Shown: positions 50,031-59,334, counted from the stretch's first letter. The stretch: 64,000 nt of DNA from Marinobacter alexandrii (GCF_005871205.1 NZ_SWKM01000011.1:992001-1056000), one strand, 5' to 3'. A program made the numbers and translations. The notes: a model not told the origin generated them from the letters alone.

Positions 50031-51911
50031 TTAGAGTCGGAATTTCTGAGATGCTTCGGTCAGCGACGTGGTCTGAGCGGAAAGTCGTTCAATATGGGTG
50101 GTCAGGTGTTTTCGGATTTCGGCTGTCTCTCGGGTATGGCCGTGGATTTGCTCGACTTTTTGGGCAATCTCCTCCGTCGTCGTCGAGATGCCCTCAACAG
50201 AGGTAACCACTTGATTCATATCACCGGCCAATTGGTTAATGGAACCAGTAATCTGATCAATAGCTTCGGCAGCCTCGTTGGCGCTTTTTTCCCCTTCACC
50301 TGCGGATTGCAGACCCTCTTTCATCATGGTGGTGATGGCAGCGGTCTCCCGGTTAAGGGAATTGACGATGTCGGCAATGCCGTCGGTCGCTGATACTGTT
50401 TTCTCCGCTAGCGACCTGACTTCGTCCGCTACCACAGAGAAGCCTCGACCGGCCTCACCAGCGCGCGCGGCTTCGATGGCAGCGTTCAGGGCCAGGAGGT
50501 TGGTTTGTTCAGCCAAGCCATTGATTACATCAACGATGGAGTTGACCTGTTCTCCGGTTTTGCTCAGTAGCCCGATCTGGGTGTGGGTCTGCTGAATTCG
50601 CTCCGCAAGGGCGCTCATGCTGTCGGAGCTACGCTTGACCACCTGAGCGCCCGATTGCGCCGCACTATTTGCCTGTTGAGTGGCTGTGTTTACCGATTGA
50701 GTGTGTTGAGCTATGTCGACTGCTGTGTGTGAAATTTCTTGGACGGCAGTCGCCGTTTGTTCCGTTTGGCCTTCAACCTCCTCGCCCTTGCGCCCCATTT
50801 GCCCGATCAGCGTATCAAGCTCTTCCTGCAGGCTGGCCAGCGTCTTGTTGCCTTCAATAACCTGGCCAAGGACTCCAGAGACATCATCCAACATCTTGTT
50901 TGCGGCATGGCCCAGTTGGTTGAACTCATCCTTTGCGTTTTGGCCCAATTTCAGGCGCTGGCTCAGATCGCCCGAGGCTACATGGCTCAAAAGTTGGACG
51001 ACTGCATTCAAACGCCTGACCAGGGTTCGCGAGGCGCCGGTCAGAGTCAGAATCAACACAATCAGTACCGCCGCGGAGGTGATGACGATGAGCCAGGTTG
51101 AGGATGTTCGGGCTTGCTCGGCCTGTTGGCTTGTTGTCTGAATCAGGCCGGTATTGATAGCGTCGATCTGGTTATCGATCAGATTACGCAGTGCCGCGCC
51201 GCTGGTCTTTAACTGTGCCTCGAGCCTGGCGAGTTCACTGACAACGCCTTCGGCCTCGGAAAAAGCACTCGCCAAGCCCTGTATTGCCTGGCCGATATCG
51301 ATATCCTGCCATTCCATATCGATGACCACGCCCTGCATTCGGCTTATCGCCTGGTTTGTTCGTTCGGCGTAGGTTGGGTCGAAGCTGTCGAGGTAATCAC
51401 GGTAGTTCGACGCGACCGTATTGATGTCGTCATTAAAGATGGAGATGCTAATGGCTCGGAGGTCGTCAGCGACATAGCCTGACAGTGTAGCTTTAAGGCC
51501 ATCATTATGAGTAAACCCGAGGGCCTGGCTCGTTGCCAGCCATTGCTCTCGGAGTTCGGTATACTCTTGGACCCTGTTGCGAATTTCGAGAGCAGTGGCT
51601 TCGACCTGCGCCTCCTTTGGGAGCTGTTGGGCGAGTAGTGCCAAGTCATCCCCTTGCTCAAGCAGCGAGCCAAGCCTCTCCTGAAAACGATCGGTCATAT
51701 CCGTCGTCAGGTCCTCGCTGAGCCTTTCCAGAGCTAACCAGTCGTTAAGTAAATTCAACGAAGCGGCTCCGTAGGCTCGGGCCTGGCCCCGGGCTTCATA
51801 GGCTTCGGATACCTTGGCCAGTCCGCTTAATGACGTGAGCATGGCGATCGCCAGGCCGATGAAGGTGGCGGCGATCAGTAGTGAGAATTTCTGTTTCCAG
51901 GACAGGGCCAT
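50031..51911 (-). CDS. methyl-accepting chemotaxis protein
   Basis: A 626-residue receptor. TM1 is [19 protein letters not shown] (about 10-30). A long periplasmic helical domain of about 240 residues follows, then TM2 ([20 protein letters not shown], about 270-290), HAMP, and the signalling hairpin [20 protein letters not shown] with [20 protein letters not shown]. The large helical ligand domain is of the long-bundle (HBM-like) type. It is separate from the first chemoreceptor in sequence outside the hairpin. No CheR tail is visible. Confidence 0.93.
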   Translation of the reverse strand: MALSWKQKFSLLIAATFIGLAIAMLTSLSGLAKVSEAYEARGQARAYGAASLNLLNDWLALERLSEDLTTDMTDRFQERLGSLLEQGDDLALLAQQLPKEAQVEATALEIRNRVQEYTELREQWLATSQALGFTHNDGLKATLSGYVADDLRAISISIFNDDINTVASNYRDYLDSFDPTYAERTNQAISRMQGVVIDMEWQDIDIGQAIQGLASAFSEAEGVVSELARLEAQLKTSGAALRNLIDNQIDAINTGLIQTTSQQAEQARTSSTWLIVITSAAVLIVLILTLTGASRTLVRRLNAVVQLLSHVASGDLSQRLKLGQNAKDEFNQLGHAANKMLDDVSGVLGQVIEGNKTLASLQEELDTLIGQMGRKGEEVEGQTEQTATAVQEISHTAVDIAQHTQSVNTATQQANSAAQSGAQVVKRSSDSMSALAERIQQTHTQIGLLSKTGEQVNSIVDVINGLAEQTNLLALNAAIEAARAGEAGRGFSVVADEVRSLAEKTVSATDGIADIVNSLNRETAAITTMMKEGLQSAGEGEKSANEAAEAIDQITGSINQLAGDMNQVVTSVEGISTTTEEIAQKVEQIHGHTRETAEIRKHLTTHIERLSAQTTSLTEASQKFRL

Positions 51912-52001
51912 TTTGGTTCTCCATTTTATTATGCATCCAGTATAGTCATTAACGGCCTCAGATTACTTTTCTGGAGCTCACTTTTCTGAAAAAGGTTTTG
52001 T

Positions 52002-52832
52002 ATGTCGGAACTCAGTATCGCTCAATACTCTCTGATTGCACTGATTTTTGTCTGGAGTGGGTTCGTGCGCTCAGGTCTTGGCTTTGGTGGTGCCGTGTTG
52101 TCATTACCGTTTCTCTTGCTGGTGCTGGATGAGCCCTTGGTGTTTTTGCCGATTATTGCGGTCCACCTGCTGGTTTTTTCCTCGCTCACCATATGGTTGA
52201 ACAATCGCAAACGACGGCCGCTGCAGGCCACGGATGCGGCAGCCGGGAACGAAGCGGGGGATTCGGTAGAGAAACTGGTAGAGAGCGCGACAGAGAGCAC
52301 AGTAGATTGGCGCTACCTGTGGCGCATTCTGGGCATCATGATCGTGCCCAAGCTGATTGGCGTGTTTGGCCTGATCACCATGCCTGGCAATGTGCTTAGC
52401 GCCATCATTTTCGTGATCGTGGCGCTGTATTCTGTCTCCTACATCATCAACAAGCCGTTCCGCAGTGGCAGCAAAACGGTGGATGCTGTGTTCCTGATGG
52501 TCGGTGGCTATATTAGTGGTACCTCGTTGATCGGCGCACCGCTGATCATCGCAGTTGTGGCCCAGCACCTGCCGAAGGAAAAACTGCGGGATACCCTGTT
52601 CGCGCTCTGGTTCATCCTGGTGTTGATCAAGATGGCGGCGTTCGTGTGGGTAGGGGTAGATCTGCAGCTGATCCACCACCTGTGGCTGCTGCCTTGTGCC
52701 GCGGTTGGTCACGTTATTGGCCTCAAGGTGCATGATCGGATGTTGCGGGCAGAAACGCCGGTGTTCTTTCAGGTGCTGGGCGTCGTACTGCTGATTGTCA
52801 GCAGTATCGGCATGGTCAGCGTGCTGGGGTGA
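52002..52832 (+). CDS. TauE/SafE-family sulfite/anion exporter
   Basis: A 276-residue membrane protein with 7-8 helices. The two repeats carry the family motifs: FVRSGLGFGGAVLSLPFLLL in the first half and VGGYISGTSLIGAPLIIAVV in the second. An unusual hydrophilic, Glu- and Ala-rich insertion (ATDAAAGNEAGDSVEKLVES) separates helices two and three. TauE/SafE proteins export sulfite, sulfoacetate or related anions. Divergent from the chemoreceptor gene; no sulfonate genes nearby, so the substrate is open. Confidence 0.9.
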   Translation: MSELSIAQYSLIALIFVWSGFVRSGLGFGGAVLSLPFLLLVLDEPLVFLPIIAVHLLVFSSLTIWLNNRKRRPLQATDAAAGNEAGDSVEKLVESATESTVDWRYLWRILGIMIVPKLIGVFGLITMPGNVLSAIIFVIVALYSVSYIINKPFRSGSKTVDAVFLMVGGYISGTSLIGAPLIIAVVAQHLPKEKLRDTLFALWFILVLIKMAAFVWVGVDLQLIHHLWLLPCAAVGHVIGLKVHDRMLRAETPVFFQVLGVVLLIVSSIGMVSVLG

Positions 52833-52861
52833 GGAGCAGCCGGGGATGAGAAACGAGCCCG

Positions 52862-53527
52862 TTAACTGGCTCGTCCGAACACTCGCTCAAAGAATCCGGC
52901 TGGCTTCACGTCGGCCACCGGCAGGGCGTCGACTTCTTCCATGGCCCTACGCCAGAATCGCTCGGGATCGTCCAGATCAGTCACCAGCGCACGTTCGTCC
53001 TGGCTGTAATGATTGTGGTCGCCGCTCAGCCCCCTGGCCATCAATTCCTGAGCCCACAGATAGATAGTGCCGCGAATGGTCCGCAGCAGTTTGCTGTAAA
53101 CGTCGCGACTCAGGTTAATTGCCAGTTCTGCGCTCAGGTTAATTTGCTTCTGCAAGGCGACCATATCGTCCTGGCTCAACAGAACCCGGTTGCCGTCTCC
53201 TTTTCGGCTGGTCAGGCAGATTTTTTCCAGTGATTTGGCGGCGTCAAGCACATCAAGGTGGCCAAACTCCTGCTTCTGCTGTTCGTTTACCGGTGCCGGG
53301 ATCCAGCCATACTGAGGGGAGCGGGCAACAATGTGGCCCGGTAGATCACGCCGATAGGGTGGCGCCTGTTCCCGGTCCTGATGGCCCTCGAACTCGGCCC
53401 TTAGCCAGCCTGCCATTTTCTTGTGGCGGAGCATCAGAGCCAGTGTGATAGCCGACGGCAGGATGTGCCCGAGCAGTTCGGATGGGTCTTGGGTGCGTTC
53501 TTCGAGATGATTTACCGATGCAGACAT
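52862..53527 (-). CDS. AbiTii-domain-like protein of unknown function
   Basis: A 221-residue soluble protein. The segment LLGHILPSAITLALMLRHKK with MAGWLRAEFEGHQDREQAPP and YRRDLPGHIVARSPQYGWIP resembles the AbiTii domain seen in some phage-exclusion proteins: an alpha-helical start, then a tail-to-tail WL-x-x-E-x-x-G and PPYR motif. The second half (RDVYSKLLRTIRGTIYLWAQ) is helical. It stands alone, not in a visible defence island. The assignment rests on pattern memory and needs a profile search. Confidence 0.5.
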   Translation of the reverse strand: MSASVNHLEERTQDPSELLGHILPSAITLALMLRHKKMAGWLRAEFEGHQDREQAPPYRRDLPGHIVARSPQYGWIPAPVNEQQKQEFGHLDVLDAAKSLEKICLTSRKGDGNRVLLSQDDMVALQKQINLSAELAINLSRDVYSKLLRTIRGTIYLWAQELMARGLSGDHNHYSQDERALVTDLDDPERFWRRAMEEVDALPVADVKPAGFFERVFGRAS

Positions 53528-53717
53528 AGGGTCCTCCGTGGCAACGCAAACCAGTCGTGGCCAGTTCCGTTTGCCAGCGTTATTGTTGTTGTGTATAGCC
53601 CAGCGGCCATTAGTGCTGATGGGCGCGAATAAAAAGTAGACAGCTCCGGTGGCACCTGCCGTTGTAAATACGTTATAGCTTTGTAACGGTGAGTAAACGC
53701 TGGTCTGGGAGGGCGTT

Positions 53718-54374
53718 ATGAACCAGTATCAGGATTTTGCTTCACGTCGCGCCTGGATGGTTGAGAACCAGATTCTTGGCCGCGGGATTACTGCAGGTCC
53801 GGTAGTGACGGCGATGAGTCGGGTGCCTCGGGAAAAATTTGTCAGACCCGATCTGATTGACTGCGCCTACGATGATGGCCCTTTGCCGATTGGTTTCGGG
53901 CAGACCATTTCCCAACCGTACATCGTGGCTTTAATGGTGGATGCGATGGATTTGACCGGCGGGGAAGTGGTACTGGATATCGGCACCGGTTCGGGTTATG
54001 CGGCCGCGGTTATTGCCTCGATTGCCGCCCGGGTGTTCAGTATCGAGCGGGTGCCGGAACTGGCCGAATCAGCGGCGCAGACACTGGCGGCCGAAGGATA
54101 TGATCACGTGGTGGTGCGTTGCGGCGATGGCACATTGGGCTGGCCCGAACAGGCGCCCTTCGATGGTATCTGTGTGGCCGCCGGGGCACCGGTGGTGCCG
54201 GAGGCACTGAAGCAGCAGCTGCGGGTGGGTTGCCACCTGGTGATCCCGGTCGGATCCGCGCACACGGTGCAGTCTTTGCGCCGAATCACCCGGCTATCGG
54301 AGACGGAATTCCGTGACGAGAGTCTTTGTGATGTCCGCTTCGTGCCGTTGCTAGGCGAGCAAGGATGGTCCTGA
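53718..54374 (+). CDS. pcm: protein-L-isoaspartate O-methyltransferase
   Basis: A 218-residue class I SAM methyltransferase. The PCMT motifs are MVENQILGRGI, MSRVPREKFVRPDL, YDDGPLPIGFGQTISQPYIV and the SAM loop VLDIGTGSGYAAAVIA. It repairs isoaspartyl residues by methylating them with SAM. The usual surE-pcm-nlpD context is missing, so this may be a second copy. Its end converges on the DUF1338 gene. Confidence 0.92.
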   Translation: MNQYQDFASRRAWMVENQILGRGITAGPVVTAMSRVPREKFVRPDLIDCAYDDGPLPIGFGQTISQPYIVALMVDAMDLTGGEVVLDIGTGSGYAAAVIASIAARVFSIERVPELAESAAQTLAAEGYDHVVVRCGDGTLGWPEQAPFDGICVAAGAPVVPEALKQQLRVGCHLVIPVGSAHTVQSLRRITRLSETEFRDESLCDVRFVPLLGEQGWS

Positions 54375-54401
54375 GCCATCCCGCTCCCGGATCTGTTCGG
54401 C

Positions 54402-55208
54402 TTAGCCGCCGGCGTTGGTGCTTTCGAAGATCTTGTCGGCCGAGGCCGCGACAAAGCCACTGTACAGCTCACCGTCAGCTTTCGGGTACCGCAGCGCGAA
54501 CTCGTAGAAGCAGCTGGGGATGGTTTCCTCCCGATCCGAAAACTGCACGGGTATCCGGTCGGCCATGGTGGAGGATTGTTCCAGCAACTCAGCCGGGGAG
54601 CCTTTAACTTCGCCACCCGAGGCATTCACCGCATAGCCGTTGTCTTTCAGTAGCTGGTTGATTTCCGGCACGGTCTGGAACTGCATCAGGTGGTTGATAC
54701 TCACCGTAAAGTGGTTGGCACGATAGCCCCAGGCTGCCATCCAGGCCGCGTACTCGCTCTCTTCCAGCAGGGTGCGGTAGGTCTGGTAGTCCACCTCCCA
54801 GTGACGACCGGAATACAGGAAGTCGTCTGCCTCGACCCGATCCGGATCAACCTGCGCCACCAGATCCTTGACGATGGCCTGCAGCTTTGGCGAGCACTGC
54901 TCCACCAATAACTCCGAAATGAACACTTTGGGCGCATCTGGATCCGGATGTTCGTAATGCCGGGCGTAGAGTTTCTTGGCTTCAAAATGATACTCGCCAC
55001 CCTGAACGTAGCCGAGGCTCAGGAAATGCTCGGCCAGGGCATCCAGCCCGACTGGGGCCAGGTTGAAGGTGCGCAGGGCGATGTGATCGTTAATGATGGC
55101 CTGCCCCTCTTCGGCGCCCAGGATGCGGTGAATCTCCTCGGCTGAGGGGGTGACCTCCTGGTAGTTGCGCCAGAGCTGCTGGAACAGGGCATTGCGATCA
55201 GTGTGCAT
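54402..55208 (-). CDS. DUF1338 protein, 2-oxoadipate dioxygenase/decarboxylase (HglS/YdcJ) family
   Basis: 268 residues from the ATG at 55208 (GGAG 7 bases upstream); the longer frame only overlaps astA. DUF1338 motifs: NDHIALRTFNLAPVGLDALA with H42, ANHFTVSINHL with H166, and FYEFALRYPKADGELYSGF with E236; this H-H-E set matches the iron ligands of HglS, which converts 2-oxoadipate to D-2-hydroxyglutarate in lysine catabolism. It overlaps astA by 11 bases and is probably co-transcribed, suggesting a role in amino acid breakdown. Confidence 0.88.
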   Translation of the reverse strand: MHTDRNALFQQLWRNYQEVTPSAEEIHRILGAEEGQAIINDHIALRTFNLAPVGLDALAEHFLSLGYVQGGEYHFEAKKLYARHYEHPDPDAPKVFISELLVEQCSPKLQAIVKDLVAQVDPDRVEADDFLYSGRHWEVDYQTYRTLLEESEYAAWMAAWGYRANHFTVSINHLMQFQTVPEINQLLKDNGYAVNASGGEVKGSPAELLEQSSTMADRIPVQFSDREETIPSCFYEFALRYPKADGELYSGFVAASADKIFESTNAGG

Positions 55209-56313
55209 GAACGATCTCCGGACGAAGGTGATGAGTATTCGGTGCCGCGTCGCGCTGACTACTGGCCAGGGGCAGGGCGCGGCAGGTTTGGTCAGACTCA
55301 AGGCCCATCTGGTCGGCCAGGGCCGGGCTCAGGCACAGGGAGTTAGAGCCCGGCCGGGTGTCTGCCCCGGTCAGCACCGTGGCCCTGAATCCTGCGGTGT
55401 CAGTATTGGTGATCAGCAACGGCATGGCAATGCGCTCGCGGCTCCGTTTCTGGAATTCGGTGGCTGGCACGGCATCCACTTCAACCTGCCAGGCTTGGGA
55501 CTCCCGCACGCTGCGAATCGATGCCAGCGGGCATTCAACCGTTGGTCCGGCATCGAACAGGTCCACCAATCCCTTGTGCTGGAAACCTTCGGCCTCGAGC
55601 AGGCGCAGCGCTGGCCGGGTGCGCTCGTGGACCTGACTGATCACCGCCCGGGCTTCAGCGCTCATCAGGCAGGTGTACAGCGGGTGCGACGGCATCAGCT
55701 CGTCAATGAAATGGGTGTAGCCGGAGCCGACTAAACGGGTGGCCGAGGCAAAATCCATATCGACAAAATGGGTCTTCAGCCAGGACCAGAACGGAGACTG
55801 GCCGGCGTCGTCGGACACTCCGCGCATCTCGGCGATGACGGTATCGGAGAACCGCTCCGGGTGGAGTGCCATAAACAGGAACCGAACCCGCGACAGCAAC
55901 TTGCCCGCATTGGCGCGACGGAATTCCGGGCGCAGGTACAGTGAGCAGATCTCGGTGCAGCCGGTGTAGTGGTTGCAGCGGGTCAGGGTTTCCACATTGC
56001 GTCGCAGGCCCAGATCCCGGGAATGGTGGGTAACAGTACTGCGGCGGAAATGGTGAAGCGGGCGGGTGCGACCGGCGGCGGCCTCAATGCCGGTGGTGCC
56101 CATGATCTCATCGGTGCTCTCATCCTCCAGCACAAACAGGTAATGCTCGTCACCGGGCTGAGTCACCTCGCGCTCGAAACTGGCAATGGAATGCTCGATC
56201 TTGCGGGCCAGGGCGTCGCGATCGGGCATCAGAGACGTAAATCCGGGGCCGGATTCAACGGCAATCTGATACAGGGTATCCAGATCCGTGACTGCAATCG
56301 GGCGAATGAACAT
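55198..56313 (-). CDS. astA: arginine N-succinyltransferase
   Basis: About 371 residues from the ATG at 56313; an ATG 9 bases earlier is also possible. AstA signatures: MFIRPIAVTDLDTLYQIAVE, GPGFTSLMPDRDALARKI, TGIEAAAGRTRPLHHFRRST, LYLRPEFRRANAGKLLSRVR and GLVDLFDAGPTVECPL. It transfers succinyl from succinyl-CoA to arginine, first step of the ammonia-producing AST pathway. The rest of the pathway (astBCDE) is not in the window. Divergent from an Lrp/AsnC gene. Confidence 0.92.
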   Translation of the reverse strand: MFIRPIAVTDLDTLYQIAVESGPGFTSLMPDRDALARKIEHSIASFEREVTQPGDEHYLFVLEDESTDEIMGTTGIEAAAGRTRPLHHFRRSTVTHHSRDLGLRRNVETLTRCNHYTGCTEICSLYLRPEFRRANAGKLLSRVRFLFMALHPERFSDTVIAEMRGVSDDAGQSPFWSWLKTHFVDMDFASATRLVGSGYTHFIDELMPSHPLYTCLMSAEARAVISQVHERTRPALRLLEAEGFQHKGLVDLFDAGPTVECPLASIRSVRESQAWQVEVDAVPATEFQKRSRERIAMPLLITNTDTAGFRATVLTGADTRPGSNSLCLSPALADQMGLESDQTCRALPLASSQRDAAPNTHHLRPEIVHAH

Positions 56314-56380
56314 GGCCAGCATCCTGAAGTAATTTGGCACAGTATGAACAGTAGAGCTGCCAGATTGCAGATGCAGTTTG

Positions 56381-56433
56381 AGCGAAATGATCTATGATTA
56401 GGACAAAATGATTAATTAGGTCGACAAAATGAT
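56381..56433. promoter_or_regulatory. three 11-bp repeats at 21-bp period, candidate Lrp/AsnC sites
   Basis: GACAAAATGAT occurs at 56402-56412 and 56423-56433, and a variant AGCGAAATGAT (8 of 11 bases) at 56381-56391. Each is offset by exactly 21 bases, two helical turns, so all face the same side of the DNA, as with Lrp-family octamer wrapping. The last copy overlaps the regulator's ATG. Confidence 0.55.
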
Positions 56434-56857
56434 AGGAAAACAGGATCAGAAACTGCTGATGCTGCTGCGCCACAACGCTCGGGCCAGTATTACCGAGCTT
56501 GCCCGAACCCTGCATGTGTCCCGGTCAACGGTGCAGAATCGTATTGCCCGTTTGGAGGCCAGCGGTGTTATCCGGGGCTATTCGGTATTGTTGGGTGGAG
56601 AGTTTTCAGCCAAGCAGGTGGAGGCACACGTGTCGATCAAGGTGCTGCAGAAACTGACTTCCCGAACGAACGCCGCGCTGGAGGGCATCGCCCAGGTCTC
56701 GCAGCTTTTCTCTGTCAGTGGGGAGTACGACCTGATTGCCATCGTGCAGGCCCAGTCTCTGGAAGAACTGAGTGCCGTGCTCGACGATATTGGCAACCTG
56801 GAAGGGGTGGAGCGCACCAACTCGGCGGTGGTGCTAGAGACTCGATTCCGACGCTAG
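56429..56857 (+). CDS. Lrp/AsnC-family transcriptional regulator
   Basis: A 142-residue protein. The helix-turn-helix is KLLMLLRHNARASITELART followed by LHVSRSTVQNRIARLEASGV; the C-terminal RAM/AsnC domain contains VSQLFSVSGEYDLIAIVQAQ and ends VLETRFRR. Such proteins sense amino acids. It is divergent from astA-DUF1338 with phased repeats between, so control of arginine catabolism and autoregulation are the natural inference. Confidence 0.93.
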   Translation: MIGKQDQKLLMLLRHNARASITELARTLHVSRSTVQNRIARLEASGVIRGYSVLLGGEFSAKQVEAHVSIKVLQKLTSRTNAALEGIAQVSQLFSVSGEYDLIAIVQAQSLEELSAVLDDIGNLEGVERTNSAVVLETRFRR

Positions 56858-56886
56858 CTTAATGAAAGGGCGTGCACGGGGATTGG

Positions 56887-56994
56887 TCAGGTGCCCAGCA
56901 GACCCAATGAAGCGCAATAGATAAAGGCACCAGAGCCCATCAGGATGAGGCCCCAGGCGGGGAAGATCAGAGCCGAGCGAGACGATGTTTTCAT
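56887..56994 (-). CDS. 35-residue single-pass membrane peptide
   Basis: A short gene, MKTSSRSALIFPAWGLILMG to ASLGLLGT, with a near-consensus ribosome site AGGAGG 5 bases before the ATG. One hydrophobic helix (LIFPAWGLILMGSGAFIYCA) follows a positively charged start, giving an N-in topology. It resembles small membrane proteins that often escape annotation. The strong ribosome site and clean frame are the main evidence. Function unknown. Confidence 0.6.
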   Translation of the reverse strand: MKTSSRSALIFPAWGLILMGSGAFIYCASLGLLGT

Positions 56995-57233
56995 GCACAC
57001 CTCCTGTTGTTCGGAAAGGGTTGAGCAAGTGTTGAGCAAGCTGATACGCCTGCCCTGTCACTCTAGACCATTGCCCCGGTCTGTCACGGGTCTTTTGTGA
57101 TCGGGTGCTCATCTGTGAGCGTTTTTGTCATCCGAGAAGACTATGCTGGCTATTGAGAGGTGGCGGAATCCGACTACTATGAATACGTTTAACCTCAACT
57201 AAAAAGAATGATAACAACAACTAGGAGCCATAA

Positions 57234-58916
57234 ATGGCCATTGATCCGCGCAAGCAGACGTCGTTGCACTGTCTTTATTTTTGGGCCGAGACCACCCCCG
57301 ATGCGATTTATCTGACCCAGCCCTACCCCGACGGGCGGGTGGAAGAGCTAACGTGGAAAGAGGCGGCCGATCAGGTCGCCAGGATGGCCACCTATCTCAA
57401 TGGCCTAAATCTGCCGGCGCACAGCAACATCGCGTTGTTGGGTAAGAACAGCGCGCACTGGATCCTTGCCGATTTGGCCATTTGGGCGGCCGGCCACGCC
57501 TCGGTACCCCTGTACCCGACCCTGAATGGCGAAACTGCGGCCTACGTGCTGGAGCACAGCGAGGCGAAGCTGATGTTCCTGGGCAAGATGGACGGAACGG
57601 CAGACGGCTGGAACGACATCAAGGGGCGTATCCCGGACGACCTGCCGTTGGTTTCGCTGCCAATGTCGCCCCGGGACGACACGCCCCATTGGCTTGAGTT
57701 GGTGGCCCAGAACGAACCAGCGGAACCCCGAATGCCCGACCCCGATTCCCTGGCAACACTGATTTACACCTCCGGCAGCACGGGCCGGCCGAAGGGGGTC
57801 ATGCACAGCTTCCGCACCATGATTTCCGTTGCCGACGGCTTGCAGCAAATATTCCCGGTGTCGTCCGATGAACGCATGCTGTCCTATTTGCCGCTGGCCC
57901 ATGTGGCTGAGCGGGCCGCGGTAGAGACCCAGTCGCTGTATTACGGTTTTCACCTGTACTTTGCCAACTCCCTGGATACCTTCCAGGAAGACCTGCAACG
58001 GGCGCGTCCAACCCTGTTCTTCTCGGTGCCACGCCTGTGGATGAAGTTCTACCTGGGGGTGAATGCCAAGTTGCCGCCAAAGAAACAGAAGCTGCTGTTC
58101 AGTATCCCGGTGGTTCGGTCGTTGGTAAGAAAGAAAGTGCTGAAACAGCTCGGCCTGGATCATTGCCGTGCCGCACTTACCGGTGCCGCGCCTTTATCCG
58201 GAGAGATTATCGCGTGGTACCGCAATCTCGGGCTGGAACTGCTCGAGGTGTACGGCATGTCTGAGAACTTCGGCTATTCCCACGCCAACCGGCCCGGGCA
58301 GGCCAAGGTGGGCACGGTGGGTAATGCCAACCCCGGTGTTGAGCATCGCATCGCCGATGGTGGCGAGGTTGAGGTTAAAAGCCCGGGACAGATGCTCGGC
58401 TATTACAAGAACGAAGAGAAAACCCGCGAGGACATCACCGACGACGGGTTCCTGAAAACCGGCGATATGGGTGAGATCGACAGCGATGGCTGCCTGCGGA
58501 TCACCGGCCGGGTCAAGGATCTGTTCAAGACCTCAAAGGGCAAGTACGTGGTGCCGGTGCCCATCGAAAGCCGCTTCAATCATCCGCAGGCGGAAGTGGT
58601 GTGTGTTGCCGGTGCCAATCAGCCCCAGCCGTGCCTGATGGTATTGCTGTCCGAGGAGGCCCGGGACCAGCTGGAAGCGGGTGGTCATCGGGCAGAACTT
58701 GAGCAGGAACTGGCCGAGCAACTGGATGCGGTGAATGCCGAATGCGAGGCCCACGAAAAACTGGCCTTCGTAGTAGTGGTCAAAGAGCCGTGGACCATGG
58801 AGAACGGCATGCTGACACCCACCATGAAGATCAAGCGGAACGTGATCGAAGACTTCTATACCCGAAAGATGGACGATTGGTTCGGGCAGAAAAAGAAAGT
58901 GGTCTGGGAGTTCTAA
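57234..58916 (+). CDS. AMP-dependent acyl-CoA synthetase (long-chain fatty acid type)
   Basis: A 560-residue adenylate-forming enzyme. The P-loop motif is LIYTSGSTGRPKGVMHSFRT. Further motifs are YLPLAHVAERAAVETQSLYY, LLEVYGMSENFGYSHANRPG and the gate TGDMGEIDSDGCLRITGRVK, with the catalytic Lys in TPTMKIKRNVIEDFY. The order and length match long-chain acyl-CoA synthetases of the AMP-binding/ACSL class (ACSBG-like, with MSE and KLFK-like TSKGKYVVP). It activates fatty acids to acyl-AMP and acyl-CoA; chain length is not readable. Confidence 0.92.
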   Translation: MAIDPRKQTSLHCLYFWAETTPDAIYLTQPYPDGRVEELTWKEAADQVARMATYLNGLNLPAHSNIALLGKNSAHWILADLAIWAAGHASVPLYPTLNGETAAYVLEHSEAKLMFLGKMDGTADGWNDIKGRIPDDLPLVSLPMSPRDDTPHWLELVAQNEPAEPRMPDPDSLATLIYTSGSTGRPKGVMHSFRTMISVADGLQQIFPVSSDERMLSYLPLAHVAERAAVETQSLYYGFHLYFANSLDTFQEDLQRARPTLFFSVPRLWMKFYLGVNAKLPPKKQKLLFSIPVVRSLVRKKVLKQLGLDHCRAALTGAAPLSGEIIAWYRNLGLELLEVYGMSENFGYSHANRPGQAKVGTVGNANPGVEHRIADGGEVEVKSPGQMLGYYKNEEKTREDITDDGFLKTGDMGEIDSDGCLRITGRVKDLFKTSKGKYVVPVPIESRFNHPQAEVVCVAGANQPQPCLMVLLSEEARDQLEAGGHRAELEQELAEQLDAVNAECEAHEKLAFVVVVKEPWTMENGMLTPTMKIKRNVIEDFYTRKMDDWFGQKKKVVWEF

Positions 58917-58930
58917 ACCCCGAAAGCAAA

Positions 58931-58964
58931 AACGCCGGTGGCCCCTTGCGGGAACACCGGCGTT
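58931..58964 (+). terminator. terminator of the acyl-CoA synthetase gene
   Basis: AACGCCGGTG and CACCGGCGTT form a perfect 10-bp stem, 14 bases after the stop codon, followed by TACAAATCC. The T-run is short but the stem is strong. Confidence 0.7.
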
Positions 58965-59022
58965 TACAAATCCTTCTGCGCTGTCTCCAGCCCTGTGGCA
59001 CCCACGCCTTTTCAGACTGGGT

Positions 59023-59217
59023 TCAGTGACCGCCCTGCATCTGGGTCATGTCGGGAGCAACGGCTCCTGCCTTGCTCTTCCAGGACCGAATCTTCCGGCT
59101 TATAAACTGAATCGCCTGCCTGGAAGCAGCACGGGTGTACTGGCGCCTGACCTCATCACTGTTGTGGAGGATACTGGACGGCAGCGGTTGAACGGTTGCG
59201 ATATGGTTCTGAGTCAT
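59023..59217 (-). CDS. 64-residue protein of unknown function
   Basis: A small gene with a very good ribosome site (AGGAGG 9 bases before the ATG). The product is soluble and basic in the middle (SDEVRRQYTRAASRQAIQFI, SRKIRSWKSKAG) and ends MTQMQGGH. Predicted amphipathic helix in the centre. No family recognised; it may be a DUF1127-like short regulator in size but lacks that motif. Divergent from a LysR gene, which may control it. Confidence 0.6.
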   Translation of the reverse strand: MTQNHIATVQPLPSSILHNSDEVRRQYTRAASRQAIQFISRKIRSWKSKAGAVAPDMTQMQGGH

Positions 59218-59292
59218 AGCGCCTTCCTCCTTTTGTCTGGCGTATTAGTTAGCGATCTATCTTTAATTTACGGCAAATTATAAGGGTTCTTT

Positions 59293-59334
59293 TTTGCAGT
59301 AGTAATACGTTAAAATCCGTACTCACGTTGCAAA
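59293..59334. promoter_or_regulatory. nested dyad between the 64-residue gene and the LysR gene
   Basis: TTTGCA (59293-59298) and TGCAAA (59329-59334) enclose TACG (59306-59309) and CGTA (59318-59321); both pairs share the centre 59313.5. A 42-base symmetric element upstream of the LysR ATG at 59347, a plausible LysR-type tetramer site. Confidence 0.45.
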
